From Armatimonadota bacterium (GTDB taxonomy: Bacteria; Armatimonadota; JAAZEB01): a stretch of DNA of 55,654 nt. The notes below the pieces were generated by a model. The model was not told the origin of the DNA and ran no database searches. It saw only the letters and a list, made by a program, of their open reading frames with translations. A program made the position numbers and the translations under genes. Positions 1 through 8,224 of this stretch are shown in pieces. Where the stretch lies: assembly GCA_012512265.1 (NCBI GenBank), contig JAAZEM010000085.1, positions 1-55,654 of the forward strand, read 5' to 3'. Positions within the stretch are counted from its first letter, which is position 1; each line of letters opens with the position of its first letter.

Positions 1-16
1 GTGGTACCTCCGATGA
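1..16 (+). CDS. 3' end of a DarT-like toxin gene (partial, cut by window edge)
   Basis: Reading the second frame from base 2 gives W-Y-L-R and then a TGA stop at 14-16. That stop overlaps the ATG at 13 in the four-base pattern ATGA, which is typical of translationally coupled toxin-antitoxin pairs. From memory, DarT DNA ADP-ribosyltransferases often end in an aromatic W-Y motif, which fits. The gene downstream is a DarG-like macro-domain protein. Only five codons are visible, so the identity rests on neighbourhood and the overlap. Confidence 0.4.
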
Positions 17-1119
17 TACACTATATGCAAGGCAATCTGCTGCAGTCGCGGGCAGAGGCCCTCGTGAACACGGTCAACGAGGTGGGGGTGATGGGCAAGG
101 GGATCGCGCTTGCGTTCCGCGAAGCCTTTCCTGCGAGCGCTCGCCTTTATAGAGAGGCCTGCAGGCGCGGAGAGGTCCGGGTGGGAAGAGTACTCGTGAC
201 CAAGAATGTGGCGCTCTTCGGGCCGCGATGGATTATCCACTTCCCCACGAAGAAGCACTGGCGGCACCCATCCCAATTAGAGTGGATTCGTGAAGGACTG
301 GTCGACCTGACGCGGGTGATCCGAGAGCTCGGCATCCGATCGATCGCACTGCCTCCTTTGGGCTGCGGCAACGGGCGACTCGAATGGGATGATGTCCGAC
401 GCGAGATTGAGACGGCGCTCTCTCCCCTGACCGATGTGGAAATCCTGGTCTACACCCCCACGGACGCGTATCACAGCGAGCCGAAGCGCGCTGGCAAGGA
501 GGCGCTCACGCCCGCGCGGGCTCTCATCGCGGAGAGCGTGCGCCGCTACAGCGTGCTGGGATTTGAATGCACCAACCTGGAGGTGCAGAAACTCGCCTGG
601 TTCTTGCACCGCGTCAGTACGCGATTGCGCCTGCGAGATCCCCTCGACCTGCGCTTCGAGGCAGGTATCTACGGCCCGTACTCCGACCGGCTGCGCCATC
701 TTCTGAACGACCTGGATGGAAGCTACATTCACTGCCCGAAACGCTTGGGTGATGCCAAGCCGTTTGACCCGATCTGGTTCGATGAATCGCGCCGCGGCGC
801 GGTGGAATCCTATCTGAAGGAGCCAGAAGCGCGCCCATACGCCAGCGTGCTGGATCACGCGACCGCGATCATCGACGGCTTCGAGTCACCACTCGGCCTG
901 GAGTTGCTCAGCACCGCCGACTGGATCATGCTGCACTCCCCTTCAGCTTCCGATATTGGTGGCTTGCGAGCGGGAATCGAGCGCTGGCCGCATGGACCGG
1001 ATGCCGCTCGGCGCAAATCTCGCCTTTTTGACGATCGGATGCTTCACCTGGCGTTGACACGCCTGCGTGATTCCATCCTCTACGCGGGCGCCCCGGACGA
1101 GGACGTGGCTTCCGCTTGA
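13..1119 (+). CDS. darG: DarG-like macro-domain antitoxin (DNA ADP-ribosyl glycohydrolase)
   Basis: A 368-residue protein. The N-terminal ~150 residues are a macro domain: Q-G-N-L near residue 6, the A-L-V-N-T-V-N signature near 17-23, a G-x-M-G-K-G-I-A loop, and a P-P-L-G-C-G-N-G loop near 115. In the DarG family this domain removes ADP-ribose from thymidine bases of DNA modified by DarT. The C-terminal ~200 residues match in size the second DarG domain, which blocks the toxin directly. I chose the ATG at 13 because it overlaps the upstream stop as ATGA; the in-frame GTG at base 1 lies inside the upstream gene. Free-standing macro-domain proteins are usually shorter and lack the C-terminal half. 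Family confidence is good; the toxin partner is inferred. Confidence 0.82.
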   Translation: MIHYMQGNLLQSRAEALVNTVNEVGVMGKGIALAFREAFPASARLYREACRRGEVRVGRVLVTKNVALFGPRWIIHFPTKKHWRHPSQLEWIREGLVDLTRVIRELGIRSIALPPLGCGNGRLEWDDVRREIETALSPLTDVEILVYTPTDAYHSEPKRAGKEALTPARALIAESVRRYSVLGFECTNLEVQKLAWFLHRVSTRLRLRDPLDLRFEAGIYGPYSDRLRHLLNDLDGSYIHCPKRLGDAKPFDPIWFDESRRGAVESYLKEPEARPYASVLDHATAIIDGFESPLGLELLSTADWIMLHSPSASDIGGLRAGIERWPHGPDAARRKSRLFDDRMLHLALTRLRDSILYAGAPDEDVASA

Positions 1120-1146
1120 GAATTCCAGAGATTCAGACGCTGGGGT

Positions 1147-1184
1147 AAAAACGAAGGGTGGCAGCTATCCCGGGCTGCCACCCC
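1147..1184 (-). terminator. Rho-independent terminator of the RRM gene
   Basis: A perfect 10-bp stem (1156-1165 with 1174-1183, GGGTGGCAGC and its complement) with an 8-nt loop. Read on the minus strand it is followed by TTCGTTTTT. It lies about 35 nt past the stop of the minus-strand RNA-binding protein gene. Confidence 0.85.
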
Positions 1185-1216
1185 AATCTTAATGTACTGC
1201 TGCTGTGGTGCAGTGG

Positions 1217-1600
1217 CTACCAGCGACCCCCACGGCCACCGCCGCCATAGCCGCCGCCATAGCCGCCGCCACGACCGCCGCGGCCACCGCCGCCACCGGC
1301 ACCATAGCCGCCACGGCCGCCGCCGGCACCGCCAAAGCCGCCCATGCGTGGCGCCCGCTCGCGCGCTTCGCTCACGGTCAAAGTTCGGCCGTCCAACTCG
1401 GTGCCGTTCAACTGCTCAACGGCGGCATCGGCATCCGCGTCATTCTCCATCTCTACGAAACCGAAGCCACGGCTCCGTCCTGTCTCCCGATCGGTAATCA
1501 CATCTGCGGATACCACAGGGCCAATCTGCTCAAAGTAGTCCCGAAGCTCCTCTGAGGTTGTGCCGTAGGACAGTCCGCCTACGTAAATCCGTTTCGCCAT
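1217..1600 (-). CDS. Glycine-rich RRM RNA-binding protein
   Basis: A 127-residue protein made of one RNA recognition motif and a low-complexity tail. RNP2 is R-I-Y-V-G-G-L near residues 4-10 and RNP1 is R-G-F-G-F-V-E-M near 44-51. The last ~45 residues are almost entirely Gly with Arg and Tyr (GGRGGY-type repeats), as in cyanobacterial Rbp proteins and eukaryotic glycine-rich RNA-binding proteins. The family binds single-stranded RNA and is often cold-induced, acting as an RNA chaperone. I chose the ATG at 1600 because GAGAGGAG sits 6 nt upstream; an in-frame start at 1630 lacks a good site. The gene is monocistronic, with its own promoter, a ~128-nt leader and a terminator. Confidence 0.92.
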   Translation of the reverse strand: MAKRIYVGGLSYGTTSEELRDYFEQIGPVVSADVITDRETGRSRGFGFVEMENDADADAAVEQLNGTELDGRTLTVSEARERAPRMGGFGGAGGGRGGYGAGGGGGRGGRGGGYGGGYGGGGRGGRW

Positions 1601-1734
1601 TGAAGGCTCCTCTCCCACCTCTACAGACATGTGCGTGCACAGAAGCCCAGCTCGGGATCGGAACTATGGCCCCTACGCGAACGACACCGGTCTTATAGGC
1701 CGCCTGAAGGTGGATGACGGCCACGTTCTAGAGC

Positions 1735-1763
1735 ATTATACTTGCTTCCGCGTTGGAATGCAA
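1735..1763 (-). promoter_or_regulatory. Sigma70-type promoter of the RRM gene
   Basis: On the minus strand, TTGCAT (1763-1758), a 17-bp spacer and a perfect TATAAT (1740-1735). The -35 is weak (TTG conserved). The predicted start near 1728 leaves a leader of ~128 nt before the ATG at 1600, unusually long for this window and reminiscent of cold-shock gene leaders. The interval 1601-1925 holds no gene; its right half should also contain the plus-strand promoter of the enolase-superfamily gene, where I see only a weak TATACT near 1902. Confidence 0.6.
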
Positions 1764-1925
1764 GCGTGTTTTCAGGCCCCGTCTCCCAACTCGGCGCTTG
1801 GTTGCCACATCACCGCCGGGATCCGCGCGAATCACCGCTCGTGACCTCGTGACTCCTGGCAGGGGACCCCGATCCTCACAGCGAAATCTATGCTGGCACA
1901 TATACTGTACCAGGAGAATCCACGT

Positions 1926-3317
1926 ATGAAACCTGCCGATATTCAGCCGACGGATGTAAGCCTGCATCTCCTTCCCGTCGAGATGCGCGTGCCTCTCAAG
2001 TTCGGCGCCGAAACCCTCACCCAGGTGACGTGCGCGCGGGTGCGCTTGCGTGTGCAGGACCGCGCAGGCAAGAGTGCCGAGGGCTGGGGCGAGACTCCGC
2101 TCAGTGTGGCCTGGGTGTGGCCCAGCGCGCTCTCGTTCGAGGCTCGTGAAGCCGCGCTCAAGGAGTTCTGCCTTCTTCTTGCGCGTGCCTGGGCCGATTG
2201 CCGCGAGTGGGGCCATCCGATGGAGGTAGGTCATCTCTTCCTGGAGAGCGTGCTGCCCACTCTTCTCGAAGAGTTCAACCGCGAGCGCGGCGACGCCGAG
2301 CCGATGCCCTGGCTCGCGGCGCTTGTCTGCTGCTCCGCCTTCGATATCGCCCTCCACGATGCCTACGGCGTCTTGCACGGGCTACCGATCTACCACACCT
2401 ATAATGCCGATTTCATGAATACCGATCTGGCGCACTATCTGACCCCAGCCGATGGTGCCGCCGTCTCCTTTGCTTCGAAGTATCCGGCGGATTACCTGGT
2501 GATGCCCCGGCCGGACCGACTCCCCGCCTGGCACCTGGTCGGTGGCAAGGATTGGATCGACGCTTCCGAGTGCGACGGCACCCAGCCGGATGATGGCTAT
2601 CCCTTCCTACTCCGCGACTGGATCCGCCGTGATGGCCTCAAGTGCCTGAAGGTGAAGCTCCGCGGCAACGACGCCGCCTGGGACTACGACCGCCTGGTGC
2701 GCGTTGGTCAGATCGCCATTGAGGAAGGTGTGGACTGGCTCACCACCGACTTCAACTGCATGGTGACCGACCCCGCCTATGTCAACGAAATTCTGGACCG
2801 GCTCGTGCTCGAGCACCCGCGCATCTACGGGATGATCCTCTACGTCGAGCAGCCCTTCCCCTACGACCTGGAGGCGCACCAGATCGACGTTCACAGCGTT
2901 TCGGCGCGTAAGCCGCTCTTCATGGATGAGAGCGCGCACGACTGGCACCTGGTGAAGCTGGGCCGCTCTCTCGGCTGGACCGGCGTGGCCCTGAAGACGT
3001 GCAAGACGCAAACCGGCGCGCTGCTCTCCCTCTGCTGGGCCAAGGCGCACGGCATGACGCTGATGGTACAGGACCTGACCAACCCAATGCTCGCGCAGAT
3101 CCCGCACTGCCTCCTGGCCGCGCATGCCGGCACCATCATGGGCGTCGAAACGAACGCCATGCAGTTCTACCCCGATGCCTCGCTTCCGGAAGCAGCCGTT
3201 CATCCGGGCCTCTACTTCCGGCGCGATGGCATGGTGGACCTTTCGACCGTCACCGGCCCTGGCTTCGGCTATCGCGTTGCCGAGATAAAACGCGAGCTGC
3301 CGTCCCCGGTGGCGTGA
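1926..3317 (+). CDS. Enolase-superfamily (mandelate racemase/muconate lactonizing) protein
   Basis: A 463-residue protein with the enolase-superfamily layout: an N-terminal capping domain to about residue 130, then a TIM barrel. Visible active-site signals are L-K-V-K-L near 240, T-D-F-N near 273 (metal Asp), V-E-Q-P near 306 (metal Glu), M-D-E-S near 332 (third metal ligand) and K-T-C-K near 356. Members abstract a proton alpha to a carboxylate using Mg2+; many are sugar-acid dehydratases. The start at 1926 has AGGAG at 1912-1916. It is followed 10 nt later by an alcohol dehydrogenase and then a phosphoesterase, as in a sugar-acid catabolic operon. It is somewhat longer than usual family members (~370-400), with an insertion around residues 180-235. 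The substrate cannot be read from sequence. Confidence 0.85.
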   Translation: MKPADIQPTDVSLHLLPVEMRVPLKFGAETLTQVTCARVRLRVQDRAGKSAEGWGETPLSVAWVWPSALSFEAREAALKEFCLLLARAWADCREWGHPMEVGHLFLESVLPTLLEEFNRERGDAEPMPWLAALVCCSAFDIALHDAYGVLHGLPIYHTYNADFMNTDLAHYLTPADGAAVSFASKYPADYLVMPRPDRLPAWHLVGGKDWIDASECDGTQPDDGYPFLLRDWIRRDGLKCLKVKLRGNDAAWDYDRLVRVGQIAIEEGVDWLTTDFNCMVTDPAYVNEILDRLVLEHPRIYGMILYVEQPFPYDLEAHQIDVHSVSARKPLFMDESAHDWHLVKLGRSLGWTGVALKTCKTQTGALLSLCWAKAHGMTLMVQDLTNPMLAQIPHCLLAAHAGTIMGVETNAMQFYPDASLPEAAVHPGLYFRRDGMVDLSTVTGPGFGYRVAEIKRELPSPVA

Positions 3318-3327
3318 AGAGTAACCG

Positions 3328-4347
3328 GTGAAAAAAGCGGTCATCTTTGGCGGGCAGAGGGCCGGCGTGATCGAGGTGCCCGACCCAAAGCCGAAGGAGG
3401 ACTGGGCGCTTGTCAAGGTGCATGTCGCCCCGATGTGTGCCGAGTACAAGACGTTCCAGAGCGGCAGGAAGGCCGATAGCCTCGGGCACGAAGCGGCCGG
3501 CGAGGTGGTTGCCGTGGCCCAGCCGTGCAAGGTGGCCGTGGGCGACCGGGTCGTGGTGATGCCGCTCTACTCCTGCGGGACGTGCGCCCTCTGCCGCGGC
3601 GGCGATTACATTTACTGCCAGAACGGCATCGACCCTGCGGCATTTACCGGCTCCCCGGAGGGCGCCGCCACCATGGCGCAGTACGTGCTCAAGCCCTCCT
3701 GGTTGCTGCCGAAGATACCCGAAGGGATCAGCTACGAGCATGCCTCCCTGGCGTGCTGCGGACTCGGCCCCACCTTTGGCGCGTGCGACCGGATGGGCGT
3801 GAGCGCGTTCGATACGGTGCTCATCACCGGCATGGGCCCGGTGGGCCTGGGCGGCATCATTAACGCACGTTACCGGGGCGCCCGGGTCATCGCCGTAGAA
3901 TCGCACCCCTGGCGCGCAGAGCGTGCCAGGCTTCTTGGTGCTGCCGCCGTGGTGGATCCCACGCGCCAGGATGCCCTGCGCGAAATCCTCGACCTCACCA
4001 ACGGCGAGGGCGTGGACAAGGCGATCGACTGCTCTGGCAACGTGGCCGCCCACCGTCTCTGCATCGATGCCACTCGCCGGAGGGGGCAGGTTGCCTTCGT
4101 CGGCGAGTGCATGGATGAGACGCCGGTGCGCGTCAGCCCCGATCTGATCCGCAAGGGCCTGACACTGCACGGCGTCTGGCACTACAACCTGTCGCGCCTG
4201 CCGGCGCTCTTCCAGATGATCCGCCGCTCTCCTGATGCCCTCGACCTCCTCATCAGCCACCGCTTCCCCATCGACCGTGTTGAGGAAGCGTGGCGGCTGC
4301 AGGCAACCGGCGAGTGCGCGAAAGTCCTTCTGAAGCCCTGGGAGTAG
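3328..4347 (+). CDS. Zinc-dependent alcohol/polyol dehydrogenase (MDR family)
   Basis: A 339-residue medium-chain dehydrogenase/reductase. The catalytic-domain motif G-H-E-A-A-G-E-V lies near residues 53-60, the cysteine-rich segment C-G-T-C-A-L-C-R-G-G-D near 88-98, and the Rossmann motif G-M-G-P-V-G-L-G-G near 169-177. The family oxidises secondary alcohols or polyols with NAD(P). The GTG start is 10 nt after the preceding stop, so translation is probably coupled. With the enolase-superfamily enzyme upstream it plausibly oxidises a sugar or sugar-acid intermediate. The substrate is unknown. Confidence 0.88.
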   Translation: MKKAVIFGGQRAGVIEVPDPKPKEDWALVKVHVAPMCAEYKTFQSGRKADSLGHEAAGEVVAVAQPCKVAVGDRVVVMPLYSCGTCALCRGGDYIYCQNGIDPAAFTGSPEGAATMAQYVLKPSWLLPKIPEGISYEHASLACCGLGPTFGACDRMGVSAFDTVLITGMGPVGLGGIINARYRGARVIAVESHPWRAERARLLGAAAVVDPTRQDALREILDLTNGEGVDKAIDCSGNVAAHRLCIDATRRRGQVAFVGECMDETPVRVSPDLIRKGLTLHGVWHYNLSRLPALFQMIRRSPDALDLLISHRFPIDRVEEAWRLQATGECAKVLLKPWE

Positions 4348-4350
4348 AGG

Positions 4351-4824
4351 ATGCCCGAGCACCTGGTGGGAGTTATCTCAGATACGCATGGTCTGATGCG
4401 CCCGGAGGCCTTGAGGGCGCTGGGGGGTGTCGAGCGCATTCTGCATGCGGGGGACGTCGGGAACCGCGAGGTGTTGGATGCGCTGCAGCAGATCGCTCCG
4501 GTGACCGCCGTTCGGGGCAACACCGACCGCGACGCCTGGGCTTCCCGGCTTCCGAAAACCGCCGTCGTCGAAATGGGGCCGGCCACGCTCTACCTGCTAC
4601 ATGACCTCGGCGAGCTCGATCTCGATCCGGCAGCCGCCGGCTTCGCCGCCGTGATCTACGGCCACTCTCACCAGCCCCACACCGAGAGCCGGGGCGGTGT
4701 TCTCTACCTCAACCCTGGGAGTGCCGGCCCGCGCCGCTTCCGCCTCCCTGTCACCCTCGCGCGCCTCCGCGTTCGCGAGACGGGACTCGAGGCAGAGATT
4801 GTTCCTTTGTTGCCACCCGCGTGA
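4351..4824 (+). CDS. YfcE/MJ0936-type metallophosphoesterase
   Basis: A 157-residue calcineurin-like phosphodiesterase with the full short-family motif set: S-D-T-H-G near residue 8, H-A-G-D-V-G-N near 34, G-N-T-D near 57, G-H-S-H near 101 and N-P-G-S near 119. The family holds two divalent metals and hydrolyses phosphodiesters; physiological substrates are mostly unknown. It starts 3 nt after the dehydrogenase stop and is the third gene of the operon from 1926. The role in this pathway is unclear. Confidence 0.9.
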   Translation: MPEHLVGVISDTHGLMRPEALRALGGVERILHAGDVGNREVLDALQQIAPVTAVRGNTDRDAWASRLPKTAVVEMGPATLYLLHDLGELDLDPAAAGFAAVIYGHSHQPHTESRGGVLYLNPGSAGPRRFRLPVTLARLRVRETGLEAEIVPLLPPA

Positions 4825-4873
4825 CCCACGCGTCGGCCAGGCCAGGCCGGTCCGGATCACGCGGGTGCATTTC

Positions 4874-4990
4874 TCAGGAGTTGTCGTGCAACCAGAGCCG
4901 GGCGACGTTCGGACCGCCGATCGCTTCGTCCTTCTTCATCCACTTGGCATGCCCGTCGAAGAAAACAAGGGCTTTCCTTCCCCCTCGCGC
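4874..4990 (-). pseudogene. 3' remnant of an H-X9-DG pilin-like (DUF1559-type) gene
   Basis: On the minus strand the last codons before the TGA at 4876-4874 read F-F-D-G-H-A-K-W-M-K-K-D, then a tail ending W-L-H-D-N-S. The D-G-H-x-K-W-M block is the C-terminal signature of the two intact pilin-like proteins in this window (D-G-H-V-K-W-M). No N-terminal FTLIELLVV segment exists upstream: the open frame runs into Pro/Ser/Arg-rich sequence and the conserved His is at the wrong spacing. This is a decayed fragment in the 272-bp gap between the phosphoesterase and isomerase genes. The 5' boundary is approximate. Confidence 0.72.
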
Positions 4991-5042
4991 GCTGTGTTGG
5001 GAGCGTTTCGCGGGCGAGTCTCTCAGCCTTGGGTGAGAGGGG

Positions 5043-5090
5043 GGAGGGGCACTCGCCGCGCTCGCTTGCGCGACCGCCGGGTGCCCCTCC
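5043..5090. terminator. Hairpin downstream of the isomerase gene
   Basis: A perfect 10-bp inverted repeat (5043-5052 GGAGGGGCAC with 5081-5090) and further self-complementary GCGC sequence in the loop. It lies 6 nt past the stop of the minus-strand isomerase gene. There is no clear T-run, so it may be an mRNA-stabilising end or a weak terminator. Confidence 0.45.
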
Positions 5091-5096
5091 ATTCTG

Positions 5097-6515
5097 TCAC
5101 GGTTGCGGACGGGCGACGTCGTAGCCGAGGTAGTTGGTCAGCGCTTCACAGACGGGATCGGCCACCTGGCCGGGCGTTACGCTGACGTGGTGGCGATGCC
5201 CGCATCGCCCGACGTGGAGCAGCACGTCTTGCAACGCCGGCACGCGGGCGACGCCGGCGCACCCGAAGAACTCCGGTGGGATCGGGTCGTTCGTGAACTC
5301 GCCCTCGCCCACATAGAACTTCAGGCGGCCGGAATCGGTGGTCATGCTCGCGAAGGTGAAGGACGTAGGCGCGATCCGGCCGACATTGCACCCGATGCTG
5401 CAGCTACGGCCGACTGCGTTGGCAAGGATGGCGTGCTCCTCCACCTTGCCCTTGGCGGTCATCATCGATTGCGGCACGGGCCCGCAGTGGAAGAGGATGC
5501 ACTTGTCGTCGTCATCCCCATAGTTGTTGTTCCAGTCGAGGCAGGCGGTCACCTCGCCGGATGCCATGCCGAGGGCATGCATCGCGATGGCGTTGCCGAC
5601 ATCGACCTCGCATGCCGCGGTGATCCCGCGGTTGTTCATCTCGCTGAGGACCACGCACGGTGAGATGCCAAGCTGACGCTGCATCTCCTCCCAGCAGCGC
5701 AGGGCGATGGTATCAAGGCGTGCCTCTTCGATGAGGGTATCGAGGGCGACGCCGAGGCGGACGAGGGTGTCCCTCTTGTCGCCGGGTACGCTGGAGAAGT
5801 CGGCATAGCCCAGGTAGCGGTCCTCCTTGGCGCGGTAGGCGTCGCTATTCGGGTCCACTGCGCGCATCCGCGCGAAGAGATCGGAGAGGTCGAACGTCTC
5901 CATCGTGATCCGGTGGCGTTGGAGCGCGACCTCGTCGATGCGCACGGTCTTGAACGCGGTGGTGCGCGCGCCGATGGCACCCACTATCAGATTGCGCATC
6001 CCCTTGACCACGCGGCAGACGCGGTCGAAGTACTCCACGTTCTGGGCGAAGCGCGGCGAGGCGGGCGAGACGGTGTGCGGCTTCAACGCTGTGAAGGGGA
6101 TGCCGTTCTGACAGAAGACATCCATGATGGAGAGCTTGCCGCAGAAGGCGTCGCGCCGTGTTGCGGGCGCCATCTTGTCCATCTCGTCCGGATAGGCCTG
6201 GATCAGGATCGGCACGCCGGCTTCGCGCAACGCCGCGACGGCACCGTTCTCGTCGCCGAAATTGGGGAGGGAGAGGATGACGCCGTCGAACTTACCCTCG
6301 TTCTCTTTGAGGAACCGGGCGTAGATCTCTCCCTCCGCCGGTGTCTCCACCGCGCCATAGCGCGTAGCCGAAGCATCCAGCACGAGCGTTTCGTGCCCCA
6401 TAGTACTCAGCACGCGAGTCAGCTCCTCACGCGCCGACGCCATCAGAGAGCCGGGGAAGAACCCCCGGTTGCCGAAGAAGAGAGCAAAGCGCGATTTCTT
6501 CGTTGGAGTCTCCAT
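5097..6515 (-). CDS. L-fucose/L-arabinose isomerase family protein
   Basis: A 472-residue protein with the fucose/arabinose isomerase fold pattern: an N-terminal Rossmann-like domain (S-L-P-N-F-G-D-E near residue 102), a central domain, and a C-terminal barrel with C-E-V-D (near 327), L-D-W-N-N-N-Y and a conserved F-H-C-G-P. Family members interconvert aldoses and ketoses with a divalent metal; many in this subgroup are uncharacterised. The gene lies 23 nt downstream of the secreted DUF4091 gene on the same strand, suggesting co-expression. Its pairing with rhamnulokinase elsewhere in the window fits deoxy-sugar use. Family is sure; substrate is not. Confidence 0.85.
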   Translation of the reverse strand: METPTKKSRFALFFGNRGFFPGSLMASAREELTRVLSTMGHETLVLDASATRYGAVETPAEGEIYARFLKENEGKFDGVILSLPNFGDENGAVAALREAGVPILIQAYPDEMDKMAPATRRDAFCGKLSIMDVFCQNGIPFTALKPHTVSPASPRFAQNVEYFDRVCRVVKGMRNLIVGAIGARTTAFKTVRIDEVALQRHRITMETFDLSDLFARMRAVDPNSDAYRAKEDRYLGYADFSSVPGDKRDTLVRLGVALDTLIEEARLDTIALRCWEEMQRQLGISPCVVLSEMNNRGITAACEVDVGNAIAMHALGMASGEVTACLDWNNNYGDDDDKCILFHCGPVPQSMMTAKGKVEEHAILANAVGRSCSIGCNVGRIAPTSFTFASMTTDSGRLKFYVGEGEFTNDPIPPEFFGCAGVARVPALQDVLLHVGRCGHRHHVSVTPGQVADPVCEALTNYLGYDVARPQP

Positions 6516-6538
6516 CTCGCGGTCTCCCTTCGCATGGT

Positions 6539-8224
6539 CTACTCCATCAGACGCGCCAGAGCGATGCGCGCCTTCTCATAGGCGGCTGGATCCTTCTCCC
6601 ATTCGAACCACGAGCCGGCGAGGGGGCGGACCACCTCCTCGGCTTGCGCCCGTTTTCCCGCGGCTTCGAGCTGGGCGAGGTACTCGTAGTCTTCAATCGA
6701 GTCGCGCAGCGCTTTGACGCGGAGGCTTTCCACGATGCCATCGTAGCCCACGGCGCGCCCGGGGTAGAGCAGGCTGCCCTCACCGTTATAGAGCGGGCCC
6801 TTGCCTTCCGGGTGCCGGTTGCGCCGGTCGAGCGTTTTCGGATCGGTCCACGGGTCATCCACCTGCTGCCAGTAGGCCATTCCGCCCCAATAGAGGAGGC
6901 CGCGGATGCCATACCGCCAGGCAATCCAGGTGGGCACGCGGTAGTTGAGGAGCGGGGTGTCGAGCAGCCACCAGGGAGTCGGCTCGCGCTGGCAGAGCGC
7001 CGTATAGCACCAGACCGTCTCGCCCAGCGCCTGGCGCGTCCTCGCGCTCTCCTCCTTGAAGAGCGGCCACAGAGGGCACCAGATGTCCACGGCCCCGTAG
7101 AGGTCACCCCATTGCTCGTTCTGAGTCCATGTTTGCTCCACGACGAGCACCTTCACCACGGAGCGCGCGGCGCGAATGGCGCGGCCCCACTTCTGCACGA
7201 AGCGATAGGCCTCCTCATCGTTTGGCTCGTCGCGCAGGTAGGTGTAGAAGGTAACGTGGGGGCGGTTCAGCTCTCGGGCTGCCTCGTCCCAGGCCTTCAG
7301 CCAGGCGTGCAGCTTCTCGCGCTCCGCCTCGGGGTCCTTCACCACCGAAGTGGGCCGGGGCACGCTGAAGGCGTTCACATGGTAGCGGTCAACGAACTCG
7401 CGGAACCGGTCCACCTGCTCCTTGGGGATGCGGAAGGAGCCATCCGGTTGTGCCTGGACGGCGAGGGTGCCCGGAGGGGGCGTGGCGTTGATCCGGTGGC
7501 GCGAGAGCAACTCCGCGCATTGCTCCTCAACCGCTGCCCAATCGGTGGGCTCGGCCTCCTTTCCATCCTTCGCGCGCTGCTGGTAGTGGGTGCGCAGGCG
7601 CGATGCCGGGCTGCCCAGGGCCGTCTGCAACGTCGGGACGTTGGGCAGCGTGAGCTTCCAGACGGTGAGCGTGACTGGAATGGTGACGGCCGGCCGGCCC
7701 GGGGCGGTCAGCCGGTAGTCGCCGCGATACACGCCCGGCACGGCGTTCGCTGGGACATAGAGGTCCACCAGGAAGCCGTGAGTCTCGTTCGCTGGCAGGT
7801 CGAAGGGGATCGCCTTGAAACGGGCTTCACCCAGGGGTTGGCGCGTCACCGGGTGGTCGAAGGGGATGAGCGGGTCGGGATACCATCCGGGGCGGAACGC
7901 CTCGTTCCGGTAGCTCCCGATGGTGATCTCGAGCTGGTGCTGGCGGTAGAGGCGTGCATCGCGTGCCGGAAGCACGGCTCCCTGGGGCCCCTTCAGATCG
8001 CCGGGCTCCAGGCGGATGCCAGTGACTGGCTGATCTGAGCGCATCAGCACCTGGAAACACTCCCACTCGTTGCGCGCCGCGCCAAGCTGCACGGCGATCC
8101 CGGTGCCTGCCGGATCCTCGCGCAGCACGCGCTCTGTTCTGGCAAGCGTCCACACCTGCCAATCGGCGCATGCCGGTCCGGTGGCTAGTAAAAGGAAAAC
8201 CGGGAGTAACCTGAGGAATCGCAT
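6539..8224 (-). CDS. Secreted DUF4091-domain protein (glycoside hydrolase-like)
   Basis: A 561-residue protein with a signal peptide (M-R-F-L-R-L-L then a Leu/Ala core, cleaved near A-C-A-D). Residues ~30-210 form a beta-rich domain (A-R-N-E-W-E-C-F-Q near 50). The centre is a TIM-barrel-like region with Y-L-R-D-E-P-N-D, and the C-terminal ~150 residues carry the DUF4091 pattern (W-G-G-M-A-Y-W, G-E-G-S-L-L-Y-P-G and S-L-R-x-K-A-L-R-D-S-I-E-D-Y-E-Y). DUF4091 proteins accompany carbohydrate-active enzymes and are thought to be glycosidases; biochemistry is sparse. The start at 8224 has AAGGAGG six nt upstream. First gene of a two-gene unit with the isomerase. Confidence 0.85.
   Translation of the reverse strand: MRFLRLLPVFLLLATGPACADWQVWTLARTERVLREDPAGTGIAVQLGAARNEWECFQVLMRSDQPVTGIRLEPGDLKGPQGAVLPARDARLYRQHQLEITIGSYRNEAFRPGWYPDPLIPFDHPVTRQPLGEARFKAIPFDLPANETHGFLVDLYVPANAVPGVYRGDYRLTAPGRPAVTIPVTLTVWKLTLPNVPTLQTALGSPASRLRTHYQQRAKDGKEAEPTDWAAVEEQCAELLSRHRINATPPPGTLAVQAQPDGSFRIPKEQVDRFREFVDRYHVNAFSVPRPTSVVKDPEAEREKLHAWLKAWDEAARELNRPHVTFYTYLRDEPNDEEAYRFVQKWGRAIRAARSVVKVLVVEQTWTQNEQWGDLYGAVDIWCPLWPLFKEESARTRQALGETVWCYTALCQREPTPWWLLDTPLLNYRVPTWIAWRYGIRGLLYWGGMAYWQQVDDPWTDPKTLDRRNRHPEGKGPLYNGEGSLLYPGRAVGYDGIVESLRVKALRDSIEDYEYLAQLEAAGKRAQAEEVVRPLAGSWFEWEKDPAAYEKARIALARLME

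Noticed and set aside
4821..5036. A 71-codon plus-strand frame after the phosphoesterase gene
   Set aside because: It has no motif and overlaps the pilin fossil on the other strand, which explains the sequence better.
6503..8038. A 511-codon plus-strand frame opposite the DUF4091 gene
   Set aside because: No motif, no start signal; the opposite strand has a signal peptide, a good ribosome site and a known domain.
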